From: Rheinheimera sp. 1928-s | Lineage (GTDB): Bacteria; Pseudomonadota; Gammaproteobacteria; Enterobacterales; Alteromonadaceae | Direction of reading: 5' to 3' | Assembly: GCF_029269265.1 (NCBI RefSeq) | Contig: NZ_JARIXP010000014.1 | Span: forward strand, 1 to 45,661 | Length of the DNA: 45,661 bases | Part shown: positions 32,261-40,242 of the stretch, piece by piece | Numbering within the stretch: position 1 is the stretch's first letter | How the letters are laid out: each line of letters starts with the position of its first letter | Translations under genes and position numbers: made by a program | The notes under the pieces: generated by a model | What the model was told of the DNA's origin: nothing | Database searches by the model: none | The model's input: only the letters and a program-made list of their open reading frames with translations

Positions 32261-32311
32261 GTTGCAAAAGTGATTGCATTTGATCTCAGGCATTTTACGC
32301 GGGCCATTTGA

Positions 32312-32773
32312 ATGAATACTCAGGATATAGTTGCTAAAAACTTAGCTGATATATTGAAGAAATTAGACTTAGCGCCGACAGCGTTCAGTGATCTATGCAA
32401 GCAAAATGGTATCCAAATTGATAAATCGATGCTGTCTCGTTTTAAAAATGGCGCATCACTAAGGCTAGATAAATTGGATGAGATTGTAAGAGGCTTGCGG
32501 TTATTAGATGGTTTCGGAGATTTAAATGCGGTTGATCTACTTACTGAGAACCTGCTTAATGCTGAGAAGGAAATCCAAGCCCCAGTACTACAGCATGAAA
32601 AATTAGAACAGATGTTTGCAAAATTGTTTGTTGACCTGTCTCAACTGAGATGGGCTCAGTTAAACAATGAAGTTTCGATGCAGACACTTGTCGACTTCTC
32701 AGTCTATAGCATGAAGAATGCTGGTTTCGAAGTAGTAAAGACTGGGACTGAACTCACCAGTAAAACCAGTTAA
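32312..32773 (+). CDS. Phage repressor-like HTH protein
   Basis: A 153-residue protein. The N-terminal ~75 residues hold a helix-turn-helix (F-S-D-L-C-K-Q-N-G-I, K-S-M-L-S-R-F-K-N-G), followed by a helical region rich in Leu/Glu (about 85-130) that could dimerise. It lies on the opposite strand from the Cro-like gene, in the place of CI, and has operator copies upstream. It lacks a LexA-type peptidase domain, so it would not be self-cleaved by RecA. Induction would need another signal or an antirepressor. Confidence 0.7.
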   Translation: MNTQDIVAKNLADILKKLDLAPTAFSDLCKQNGIQIDKSMLSRFKNGASLRLDKLDEIVRGLRLLDGFGDLNAVDLLTENLLNAEKEIQAPVLQHEKLEQMFAKLFVDLSQLRWAQLNNEVSMQTLVDFSVYSMKNAGFEVVKTGTELTSKTS

Positions 32774-33106
32774 TTAGTTCCAGCGAGAAATTCTGACTAC
32801 GTTTACTTTGCCTTCTACGGCGTCTTTTTTCAGCAATTCTTCAACTTCAGTTTTAAAGCTATAACCGTAATCATTTAGCATCTGATTGCAGCGCTCTAGC
32901 TCAGTGACCTTTCGCATATCATTCGGCATTTCGTAGACCTTTAAGAGCTCTATGGCAATATAGTGAGCTCGTGAATTGAGCTTTTCTATAGCTATATCCT
33001 CTATAGATCTTAAGGCTATTTTACGGAAAGTGAAAAATCTATACCCAAAGAAAGCACTCAGTATAAAAATTAAAACTACTAAACCGGTAACTACTAGATT
33101 ATCCAA
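32774..33106 (-). CDS. Membrane-anchored protein, second of a pair
   Basis: A 110-residue protein with one N-terminal transmembrane segment (about 3-25) and a cytoplasmic helical tail with several Glu/Lys clusters. I favour a TTG start at 33106, nine bases after AAGGAG and overlapping the upstream stop; an ATG start at 33163 would lie deep in the upstream gene. It converges on the repressor-like gene with one base between the stops. Probably works with the gene upstream; function unknown. Confidence 0.6.
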   Translation of the reverse strand: MDNLVVTGLVVLIFILSAFFGYRFFTFRKIALRSIEDIAIEKLNSRAHYIAIELLKVYEMPNDMRKVTELERCNQMLNDYGYSFKTEVEELLKKDAVEGKVNVVRISRWN

Positions 33107-33605
33107 TTTTAAACACTCCTTGTTCGCGCTTCCAAATAGACCAAATATGGCGAAAAATTGCAACAGCGGCCAATATCTTTAATGCTGGTATACCGAACTT
33201 ATAAATATCGCCGGTTAAATCAAAGTTGAAAATTACCCGATCAAAAAACCTCATGCAGTTGAAACACAACAGCATAAATACACACAAAAAAAGCTCCTTG
33301 GATTCGGGTTCAGGTTCTACGTTAAACTTTTTGTGTAGAAAATATAAAAAGTAAATCGATACCAGGCTCATTAGCATAAAAGACGGGTACCAAATCAGCC
33401 TGGTCATCTCCTTGCTAACCTCAGAAAGGGAGTACATCGCAGGGGTTACAGCAACCTTTACCAGGTCTGACAATAGCCAGACACCTACAGCTATACGGTA
33501 TGAAACATTATTTAGAGCTAAGAAAGCAATGAATGCTGCGACAAGGTAGATAACCCAAGTCAGACTGCTAATGCTCATCAAAAGATTTTGTACCTCACCC
33601 CACAT
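33099..33605 (-). CDS. Polytopic membrane protein, first of a pair
   Basis: A 168-residue protein with about five hydrophobic segments (near 12-30, 33-50, 68-88, 103-118, 140-156) and a basic C-terminus. AT-rich like the next gene, with which it overlaps by 8 bases. It lies between the immunity region and the repeat protein, where superinfection-exclusion genes commonly occur. The family is not recognised. Confidence 0.65.
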   Translation of the reverse strand: MWGEVQNLLMSISSLTWVIYLVAAFIAFLALNNVSYRIAVGVWLLSDLVKVAVTPAMYSLSEVSKEMTRLIWYPSFMLMSLVSIYFLYFLHKKFNVEPEPESKELFLCVFMLLCFNCMRFFDRVIFNFDLTGDIYKFGIPALKILAAVAIFRHIWSIWKREQGVFKIG

Positions 33606-33623
33606 CGCGATGCACCTTACGTT

Positions 33624-33905
33624 TTATTTTGGTGGCTCGATACCAGTATCACGAGCCGTAGCTTTCGGCGGCTCGATACCAGTATCAAGAGTTGTAGCTT
33701 TCGGTGGCTCAATACCAGTGTCATCAACAGAAGCGTTTTCCAACAACAATCGAGCTTCTTCACTAATAGTGACTTTATCAGCCGCAGATACTGCCTGCGT
33801 CTTTACTTGGCCTTCTGCTTTTACAGATGCTGTGGCAGCCGCTGTTGATACGGAACCTTCTGTTAATACAGAAGTTTTAATTCCAGTTGCGTTTACTGAA
33901 CTCAT
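33624..33905 (-). CDS. Small disordered protein with C-terminal repeats
   Basis: A 93-residue protein from ATG at 33905 (AAAAGGAAG upstream; a GTG two codons earlier is less likely). The first half is Ser/Thr/Ala/Val-rich. Residues ~45-58 (D-K-V-T-I-S-E-E-A-R-L-L-L) look like one short helix, similar in feel to anti-sigma FlgM-type helices. The C-terminus is three repeats of D-T-G-I-E-P-P-K-A-T-x-x, probably unfolded. It is divergent from the early plus operon across the main operator region, so it may belong to the lysogenic programme. Confidence 0.6.
   Translation of the reverse strand: MSSVNATGIKTSVLTEGSVSTAAATASVKAEGQVKTQAVSAADKVTISEEARLLLENASVDDTGIEPPKATTLDTGIEPPKATARDTGIEPPK
33631..33738. 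repeat. Three 36-bp tandem repeats in a small gene
   Basis: Units at 33631-33666, 33667-33702 and a decayed third from 33703 begin GGTGGCTCGATACCAGT or a close variant and encode 12-residue repeats. They keep plus-strand frames open by chance. Confidence 0.9.
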
Positions 33906-34219
33906 ACACACTTCCTTTTAAGATGTTGACCTAAATACATCTCATTTTTTCAGTATAGAGACAAGATTACCAGCACTAACACATCATAAACTTCTGATAT
34001 TTCTTTAACTTTAGTTAACTCTATGATTAATAAAGTACATTTTTCGCTCAGAAAAATCTCAATTCCGTTCTGAAACCATTCAATAACATCCATATTATCT
34101 CATGACTGAGACAAAAAACAGCTATTTATCTCATTTTAGAGATTTTATTGTTGCACATTTGAGATATTTGCGTATATTTAGCAAAAACCAACGGTATTAT
34201 CTCAAATAAGAGAGGTTGT
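33906..34219. promoter_or_regulatory. Main intergenic operator region
   Basis: A 314-base AT-rich region between the divergent genes at 33905 and 34220. It holds ATCTCA half-sites at 33939 and 34056; near-palindromes ATCTCATGACTGAGAC (34097-34112) and ATCTCATTTTAGAGAT (34128-34143), whose starts are 31 bp or three helical turns apart; a half-site in the promoter spacer (34160-34165); and ATCTCAAATAAGAGAG (34199-34214) overlapping the ribosome site of the first gene. The arrangement suits cooperative repressor binding and looping. Confidence 0.7.
34151..34178 (+). promoter_or_regulatory. Early plus-strand promoter
   Basis: TTGCAC (34151-34156), 16-base spacer and TATATT (34173-34178). TGAGATATT begins in the spacer at 34160, as in the minus-strand early promoter. 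The operator at 34128 abuts the -35 and another lies downstream, so a bound repressor would block RNA polymerase. Confidence 0.68.
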
Positions 34220-34546
34220 ATGTCAGTCTTAACAAAAACCACCCACCGCCGCAAACACGCAATGGAAGAGCTGCATTTGTTAAGCCTGCGCTTCCGCTGC
34301 TTTATGAGTACCTACGTTGATGTGAGCCAAGATCCAAAGGTGAAGGCCTCGCAGCAACGTCTGCTGAATCAAATCAAACGCGCCCTGCCAAGCCCTGAGT
34401 TTCAGGCTAATTACATGGACCATATGGGCACTATTGGCACGGATGGGCGCTTTGCTCTGCATATCAACAACGATATGACGCACTGCACTGTATTGCGCAC
34501 CAGCACGCTGGCCAACGTTCACCAGTTCTTAAGAGGTGGTGCATGA
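34220..34546 (+). CDS. First gene of the plus early operon, unknown
   Basis: A 108-residue protein, basic at the N-terminus and helical through the middle (about 12-58), with a short beta region near the end (H-C-T-V-L-R). AGAGAGG gives a good ribosome site that overlaps an operator copy. It is the first gene expressed from the early promoter. I recognise no family; a host-takeover or regulatory role is a guess from position. Confidence 0.7.
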   Translation: MSVLTKTTHRRKHAMEELHLLSLRFRCFMSTYVDVSQDPKVKASQQRLLNQIKRALPSPEFQANYMDHMGTIGTDGRFALHINNDMTHCTVLRTSTLANVHQFLRGGA

Positions 34547-34881
34547 GCGCAGTTCAAACAGCACAGCTATGCCCTACTTCGGTTTTTACCGTGCAGACAG
34601 ATTCAGAACTGACGCTGCTGCAACGCACAGCCATTTACCTGATAGACCAGAACTGCTTTCACCCTGAGTCGGTGATGGGGATTGGCGCTATTAAACGCCT
34701 GGGTGTTTTCCACAGTCACGCCCAGGCAGTTTACCAAACCAACCTACTCGCTGAATCAGGCTGGCTGTTATCACACGAAGGCGCTTACAGGCCTTCACCA
34801 AAAGCAATCAACTGGCTGATAGCTCAAGGCGCAAGAGCTGGCTTATCTGCCGTTACACAGGAGCAGAATTATGTGGTTTAA
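34543..34881 (+). CDS. Unknown early protein
   Basis: A 112-residue protein with a helix-turn-helix-like stretch about 55-80 (I-G-A-I-K-R-L-G-V-F, Q-T-N-L-L-A-E-S-G-W-L) that resembles a winged-helix fold used in some phage accessory factors. It overlaps its neighbour upstream by four bases (ATGA) and the rdgC gene downstream by 11. Function unknown; a DNA-binding role is possible. Confidence 0.65.
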   Translation: MSAVQTAQLCPTSVFTVQTDSELTLLQRTAIYLIDQNCFHPESVMGIGAIKRLGVFHSHAQAVYQTNLLAESGWLLSHEGAYRPSPKAINWLIAQGARAGLSAVTQEQNYVV

Positions 34882-35770
34882 AAACGCCAGGCTATACGCC
34901 ATTACCGAGGCCTTATCTACTGATGCTGAGCAAATTGAACAGGCCTTAGCGGCCTTCAAGTTTGCGCCCTGCACTTCACAGGAAGCTTTAAAGCTGGGCT
35001 TCTGCTTTGCAATGCACCCGGGCACTAAAGAGTATTGCCACCAGGTGGGCGATTTGATGGTGTTCAGTATTAAAAAGCAGGAAAAGCTGTTGCCCGCACC
35101 TGTGGTAAATGAAGAACTGGCGCCGAAAGTTGAAGCTATGGAGCAAGAAAAATGCCGGCCACTTAGCCGCAAAGAAAAACAGGCCTTAAAAGAAGAGTTG
35201 ATCCAGACCCTGCTGCCACGTGCTTTCAGTAAATCGACTGTAACCACTGCGTACTACGACCGCAGCACCAGCATGCTGATTGTTGATACAGCAAGTGCAG
35301 CTACGGCTGAAGAGTTTCTGGCACTTCTGCGTAAGGCCTTTGGCTCACTACCAGCCATGCCGCTTCTGGACAACCACCAGTTAAACCAACAGATGTACTT
35401 CTGGCTGCAGGGTAAAGAGTTGCCGGCAGGTATTACGCTGGGCAGTTCGGCCGTGCTGAAAGCACCGGATGAAGAAGGCGCACAGGCCAAGTTTATCAAC
35501 CACCTGCTATCTGCTGATGAAGTGCAAAGCCACCTGCAAGACAAGCTGGTTACGCAGCTGCAGTTAGAGCAGGACGAAAAAATCAGCTTTACCGTACGTG
35601 ATGACGGCAGCTTAACCGGCATTAAATTCCATGACCTGCTTTGCAGCGACAACGAAGAACTGGGCTGGGACGATGTGATAGGCCGCCTGGATGCCGACTT
35701 TATTCTGATGTCCGGTCAGTTCAAGCAAACCCTTACCTGCCTTCTGGCCAACTTAAAACCGGAGGCCTAA
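34871..35770 (+). CDS. rdgC: RdgC-like recombination-associated protein
   Basis: A 299-residue protein with the family start M-W-F-K-N-A-R-L-Y, a central region (about 95-150) rich in E/K with L-P-R-A-F-S-K-S, and a C-terminal D-D-V-I-G-R-L-D-A-D-F. RdgC forms a ring on double-stranded DNA and limits RecA activity. In a phage it could regulate host RecA or assist phage recombination. Full length for the family (about 300 residues). Confidence 0.9.
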   Translation: MWFKNARLYAITEALSTDAEQIEQALAAFKFAPCTSQEALKLGFCFAMHPGTKEYCHQVGDLMVFSIKKQEKLLPAPVVNEELAPKVEAMEQEKCRPLSRKEKQALKEELIQTLLPRAFSKSTVTTAYYDRSTSMLIVDTASAATAEEFLALLRKAFGSLPAMPLLDNHQLNQQMYFWLQGKELPAGITLGSSAVLKAPDEEGAQAKFINHLLSADEVQSHLQDKLVTQLQLEQDEKISFTVRDDGSLTGIKFHDLLCSDNEELGWDDVIGRLDADFILMSGQFKQTLTCLLANLKPEA

Positions 35771-35772
35771 CC

Positions 35773-36150
35773 ATGTTCGCTGTATTCGGTATCGACCCTA
35801 AAAAAGTGAAAGAGAAGGCCCATAAGCTGGCTCTGGCGGTTGTCGGTAAAGCGCAGAAGAAGGCAAAGGAAACCAAGGGTAAAACCAAGGTTCCGGCCGT
35901 TGAGGTGGTCGAAGCTGAGCTTTTAGCAAAGCTGCTTGAGTCTACCCCCCCCATTCGCGTCAGCCCCGAATACAGCATGCCGACTACGTGCGAGCAGTAC
36001 ATAGCCATGGCAGAGAAAGAAGGCTTTATCCGGTGCGCTGTGTTTATCAAAGCACCAGCAGTATCGAAAGACAAAAAAGGCCGCAGCAAAACCGTGCAGC
36101 GTTATGTGCAGTTTGTGCCGGGCCAAGATTACCAGTTGAAGGGGTTTTAG
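35773..36150 (+). CDS. Basic early protein, unknown
   Basis: A 125-residue, very Lys-rich protein. The N-terminal half (about 8-45) is a K/A helix; the second half has Y-I-A-M-A-E-K-E-G-F and a beta hairpin near Q-R-Y-V-Q-F-V-P. I start it at 35773 just after GGAGG; the longer upstream frame is a shadow of rdgC. An eight-C tract at about 35945-35952 is a possible slippage point. A DNA- or RNA-binding role is likely from charge only. Confidence 0.7.
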   Translation: MFAVFGIDPKKVKEKAHKLALAVVGKAQKKAKETKGKTKVPAVEVVEAELLAKLLESTPPIRVSPEYSMPTTCEQYIAMAEKEGFIRCAVFIKAPAVSKDKKGRSKTVQRYVQFVPGQDYQLKGF

Positions 36151-36151
36151 G

Positions 36152-36364
36152 ATGAAACGCCCTGACCTATTAGTTGCCATCGGCATTGCCGGATTCGCCG
36201 CGGTAATAGTAATGGCCGTCTACCCTCGCCCTGCTACGACTCATGCTGAGTACTGTGCTGAAGAAATGGTTACCCGCCGTGTAAATGATGGCCGCCTGGT
36301 TGAATCCCGCAGCTGTGTGAGCTGGGTCGGCTGGCCTATTGAAGTAAAGGAAGTTCAGCAATGA
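36152..36364 (+). CDS. Small membrane or secreted early protein
   Basis: A 70-residue protein with one N-terminal hydrophobic segment (about 6-24) and a short soluble domain with two cysteines (C-A-E-E-M, R-S-C-V-S-W) that could form a disulfide in the periplasm. It begins two bases after the previous stop and overlaps the next gene by four. Function unknown. Confidence 0.65.
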   Translation: MKRPDLLVAIGIAGFAAVIVMAVYPRPATTHAEYCAEEMVTRRVNDGRLVESRSCVSWVGWPIEVKEVQQ

Positions 36365-37386
36365 CAAATGCATATGCCCAGGCGCTGGCCACTCTTCAGC
36401 AGCAGCCAGACCACGAATTAAAACAAATTGGCGACCAGTGGGAAACTCCACCAGAAATAGCATGGGGCCTGTTCTACACCTTCGCACCAAAGATTGGCCC
36501 TATTGTGCTGGATATTTTTGCAGACGACTGCAATGCACTGGTGGCGAACTATTACACGGCCGCAGATAACGCACTGCAGCAAGATTTAGCCGGCGACCTT
36601 CGTCAGTTAAGTGGTGCTGCATTTGGTAATCCCCCTTATTCAATCCCTAAGGTGGATAGCGAAAACAACCCAATTACTGGTATGGAGAACATTCTGGATT
36701 GGTGCCGGGCTCAACGCGACCAGGGCGCCAAAATCATGCTGTTGGTCAAAGTGGCAACGTCTGAGGGCTGGTGGCCTGAAGATGCTGACTTTATCCAGTT
36801 TATTGCTGGTCGCATCGGTTTCAAAGCACCGAGCTGGTACAAGCCACGTGATCCGAAAAAAGACAAACCAGCCTCAAGCGGTTTTGCCAGTGCAGTGATC
36901 ATTTGGGATAAAGACTGGAAACTGGAACGCCGCCCCGTGGAGCGCTTAAGCCGTGACCAGCTTTTCACAACTGGCCGCATGCTTTTAGACATGATCAACG
37001 CCCGGGCTGAACAGATTGCTGATGTACGTTTATCAGCACCAGCTGAAACAGAAACCTCAGTTTGCGCAACAAAACAGCCAGAAACTGCATCAGAACAAGC
37101 CAAAAACGTATTAAACCATACTGAAATTGCATCAGATCAATCCAACTATGCATCAGAACCGGCTTTACCTGTATTAAACGACACCTGGCCTATTGAAGTC
37201 ACTGAGCTCGTTGAATCAGCGCTAGACCAATGCCCCTGTGAACCCAATGACGCTTTCTATGCAGAGTTGTGCGCTCTGGCTAATGCGCTGCGCCTTTCCG
37301 GTAAATCAAATGAAGAAGCTATTCAGGCTGTAGTGGCAACTCTGAAGGAAGTCGCTGCTGATCACTTACAAGGTGATGCGGCATGA
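36361..37386 (+). CDS. Phage DNA N6-adenine methyltransferase
   Basis: A 341-residue protein. The catalytic domain (about 18-185) is of the phage N6-adenine type: W-E-T-P-P-E near 27, V-L-D-I-F-A-D-D near 49, and the catalytic N-P-P-Y at 90-93. The C-terminal ~140 residues are an extra acidic, Thr/Ser/Ala-rich linker plus a small helical domain of unknown role. Methylating adenine would shield phage DNA from host restriction. First of three adjacent methyltransferases. Confidence 0.9.
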   Translation: MTNAYAQALATLQQQPDHELKQIGDQWETPPEIAWGLFYTFAPKIGPIVLDIFADDCNALVANYYTAADNALQQDLAGDLRQLSGAAFGNPPYSIPKVDSENNPITGMENILDWCRAQRDQGAKIMLLVKVATSEGWWPEDADFIQFIAGRIGFKAPSWYKPRDPKKDKPASSGFASAVIIWDKDWKLERRPVERLSRDQLFTTGRMLLDMINARAEQIADVRLSAPAETETSVCATKQPETASEQAKNVLNHTEIASDQSNYASEPALPVLNDTWPIEVTELVESALDQCPCEPNDAFYAELCALANALRLSGKSNEEAIQAVVATLKEVAADHLQGDAA

Positions 37387-38231
37387 GTACATTAAAAAAA
37401 CCAGCAATGCGCTATCACGGAGCAAAGTTCCGACTGGCTCCCTGGGTGATTAGCCACTTTCCGGCACACAGATGCTATGTCGAATGCTTTGGCGGTGCTG
37501 CAGGCGTACTGCTGCGCAAAGAGCCCTCTTACTCTGAAGTGTATAACGACCTTGATTCTGAAATCGTAAACTTCTTTCAGGTGTTGCGTGACCCTGCTAC
37601 CAACCAGAAGTTGGAACGGGCCTGCAGATTAACGCCATACAGCAGAGAAGAGTTTGTACTGGCTTGCCAAGCCTATGAGGGTGATTGCCGGATTGAACGA
37701 GCCAGACGTGTAGTAGTTCGGGCCACTATGGGTTTTGGTGTAGCAGCTGGAACAGCAGGCAATACCGGATTCAGAACAGACACCAAACGCAAATACGGCA
37801 ACGCCATGCACCTTTGGGCTGAGTATCCAGATCACATGGCTGAACTTGGTAAACGCTTTGCCGGAGTACTGATTGAAAACCGTGACGCTCTGCAGGTAAT
37901 GCAAGCGCACGATACGCCGGACACTTTGCACTACGTTGATCCGCCCTATCTACCAGAAACCAGGTGCAGCAGAAACCGCTATTACCGCCACGAAATGACA
38001 GTGGCAGATCATGAGGTTTTGCTTTCAGGCCTGAAGCAGCTGGAAGGCATGGTCATCATCAGCGGCTATGAAAGTGAACTCTATAACGACTTATTACCAG
38101 GCTGGCAGTTGAGTAAAACAACGGCCCGAATGAGTGCTGGCCGTGGTACTGGCTTACGCACTGAATGCCTTTGGATCAACCCAGCTGCAGTTGCGGCAAA
38201 AGAAAAGGAAGCAGAACAATGCGCGGCTTAA
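37383..38231 (+). CDS. D12-class adenine-specific DNA methyltransferase
   Basis: A 282-residue Dam/D12-type N6-adenine methyltransferase. Motif I is near residues 30-45 (Y-V-E-C-F-G-G-A-A-G) and the catalytic motif is D-P-P-Y (186-189). K-L-E-R-A-C-R-L and the helical insert (about 75-130) resemble the target-recognition part. It overlaps the next gene by 13 bases. Target sequence cannot be read from this. Confidence 0.9.
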   Translation: MSTLKKPAMRYHGAKFRLAPWVISHFPAHRCYVECFGGAAGVLLRKEPSYSEVYNDLDSEIVNFFQVLRDPATNQKLERACRLTPYSREEFVLACQAYEGDCRIERARRVVVRATMGFGVAAGTAGNTGFRTDTKRKYGNAMHLWAEYPDHMAELGKRFAGVLIENRDALQVMQAHDTPDTLHYVDPPYLPETRCSRNRYYRHEMTVADHEVLLSGLKQLEGMVIISGYESELYNDLLPGWQLSKTTARMSAGRGTGLRTECLWINPAAVAAKEKEAEQCAA

Positions 38232-40042
38232 TCGTAGATAACTTCGCAGGTGGCGGTGGCGCCAGCACAGGTATTGAAATGGCAATCGGCCGCTCTGTGG
38301 ATATCGCAATCAACCACGACCCTGACGCCATTGCCATGCACACAGCCAATCACCCGAACACCCTGCACTACTGCGAATCTGTGTTTGATGTCGATCCGGT
38401 GCAAGCAACCGCTGGCCGTCCTGTTGATCTGTGTTGGTTGTCGCCGGACTGCAAACACTTTTCGAAAGCTAAGGGTGGTAAGCCAGTGAACAAAGAGATC
38501 CGTGGTTTAGCCTGGATTGGTGTGCGTTGGGCTCTGCTTGTTCGGCCAAAAGTGCTGATGCTTGAAAACGTCGAAGAGTTCAAAACGTGGGGCCCTGTTG
38601 TTGTCGACCTTGAAGGCCGTGCTTACCCATGCCCTAAGCGTAAAGGCGAAACATTTGAAGCATTCGTTGCAATCCTGAGTAACGGTATTTCACCGGACCA
38701 CCCGGGCTTGGCTGAGTGTTGTGATGTGTTGGGTATCGATGATCCAACTCCATTAATCAAAGGCCTCGGCTATAAAGTAGAATACAAAGAGCTGCGCGCC
38801 TGTGACTATGGCGCCCCAACTATCCGCAAACGTCTGTTTATGGTGGCACGTTGTGATGGTCGGCCTGTTGTATGGCCAGAGCCAACTCACGGCGCACCAA
38901 ATAGCGTAGATGTTAAATCAGGCAAACTACTGCCTTACAGAACTGCAGCTGAGTGTATTGATTTCAGCCGGCCAATCACCTCTATTTTCGATCGTCCAAA
39001 ATGGTTGGCTCTTAACACTCTAAAACGGATAGCGAAGGGAACCAAACGATTTGTGATTGATGCTGAACGTCCTTTTATCGTTACCTGCAACCATGGCGGT
39101 GACCATTTTAGAGGACAGTCTATTGATGAACCATTTAACACGATAGTCGCTGCCCATGATGCACATGGTCTTGTTAAACCTGGTCTTGCGCCTTTCCTTA
39201 CTGAACATGCTAATGCAAGCAATCAGAGAAATATGGCAGCAGATGAACCGATGCGGACTATATGCGCTCAGGTTAAAGGTGGTCACTTTGCATTGGTGAA
39301 CGCACAACTTGCACCTTTTGCTATGGGTATAGGTGGACCCGCATACGCCAGAAATCCAAAGTCATTAGAGAGCCCAATGAATACTCTTTGTGCTACTCAA
39401 CACAGCTATGTGGCAGCGCCAGTTCTGGTGCCAATACCTACACCTGACGACCCGATTGCTCATCAATCGTTAGTCTTTGGCCACATTATAAAGATGAAAG
39501 GTACTAATCTCGGCCAGTCACTAGACCAGCCTTTAGACACCATCACTGCAGGCGGTAATCATTTCGGTGAAATCCGTTCACTACTCGTCAAATATTATGG
39601 TTCCAGTGTAGCCCAGTCTGTTGATGACCCACTCGGCACAGTTACAACCAGAGATAGGTTTTCTGCTGTTAACTGCCAGTTAGATATACCTCCACTAACT
39701 GAACAGCAAAGACTCGATGCTTGGTGGGTTGCTCGTTTTATGGAAATGTATGGCCCCGACGAAGAAAAGGTAATTATCCCAGAGCCACGCAAACAGTTTA
39801 TCTCTGTCGGCAACAGAATAATGACGGACCTTTTCATGAGAATGGTTGATCCTGATGAACTGTTTTTAGCAACGTCATTCCCTGCAAATTACAAAATTGA
39901 CCAAGATGCCAAAGGTAACAAGGTATCTAAAAAAGTTCAGGTGGCTCGCTGTGGCAATGCCGTCCCACCTGTATTTGCCGAAGCACTAACCCGGGCGAAC
40001 CTACCAGAACTATGCACCAGCAAACAGGAGCAAGCAGCATGA
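38219..40042 (+). CDS. C5-cytosine DNA methyltransferase with repeated domain
   Basis: A 607-residue cytosine-5 methyltransferase. S-adenosylmethionine motif F-A-G-G-G-G-A-S (9-16); catalytic Cys78 in S-P-D-C-K-H-F-S (a variant of P-C-Q); E116-N-V in the E-N-V motif; R-K-R near 203; and C-G-N-A-V-P-P near the C-terminus. The target-recognition part (about 295-485) is made of five degenerate copies of a unit of the form S-x-D-E-P-x-x-T-I-x-A, which is unusual. Start at 38219 is chosen because it begins the fold; it overlaps the previous gene. Confidence 0.92.
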   Translation: MRGLIVDNFAGGGGASTGIEMAIGRSVDIAINHDPDAIAMHTANHPNTLHYCESVFDVDPVQATAGRPVDLCWLSPDCKHFSKAKGGKPVNKEIRGLAWIGVRWALLVRPKVLMLENVEEFKTWGPVVVDLEGRAYPCPKRKGETFEAFVAILSNGISPDHPGLAECCDVLGIDDPTPLIKGLGYKVEYKELRACDYGAPTIRKRLFMVARCDGRPVVWPEPTHGAPNSVDVKSGKLLPYRTAAECIDFSRPITSIFDRPKWLALNTLKRIAKGTKRFVIDAERPFIVTCNHGGDHFRGQSIDEPFNTIVAAHDAHGLVKPGLAPFLTEHANASNQRNMAADEPMRTICAQVKGGHFALVNAQLAPFAMGIGGPAYARNPKSLESPMNTLCATQHSYVAAPVLVPIPTPDDPIAHQSLVFGHIIKMKGTNLGQSLDQPLDTITAGGNHFGEIRSLLVKYYGSSVAQSVDDPLGTVTTRDRFSAVNCQLDIPPLTEQQRLDAWWVARFMEMYGPDEEKVIIPEPRKQFISVGNRIMTDLFMRMVDPDELFLATSFPANYKIDQDAKGNKVSKKVQVARCGNAVPPVFAEALTRANLPELCTSKQEQAA

Positions 40043-40242
40043 TCATATTCCTTTGGGCTGTGGCCCTGATATTGATGTTAGTAGCCGGCGCTATCGCTAT
40101 ATGGATGCACAAGTACTCACGCATCAGCCAAAGCAGGCGTTTTCTGAGTAGCATTGAACGCTGGACATTTTATGGCGTGATCGCCATCTGTGTCGGCTCT
40201 GCCTTTTTTGTATTCCGGCTTTTCCCGTGGGGTGCTGTATGA
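40039..40242 (+). CDS. Small two-TM membrane protein
   Basis: A 67-residue protein with two hydrophobic segments (about 3-24 and 45-62). Its ATG overlaps the methyltransferase stop (ATGA). It lies between the methyltransferase and nuclease genes. Function unknown. Confidence 0.6.
   Translation: MIIFLWAVALILMLVAGAIAIWMHKYSRISQSRRFLSSIERWTFYGVIAICVGSAFFVFRLFPWGAV

Noticed and set aside
33571-33921. Plus-strand open frames opposite the repeat protein
   Set aside because: Shadows produced by the 36-bp repeats, with no start signal or plausible protein character.
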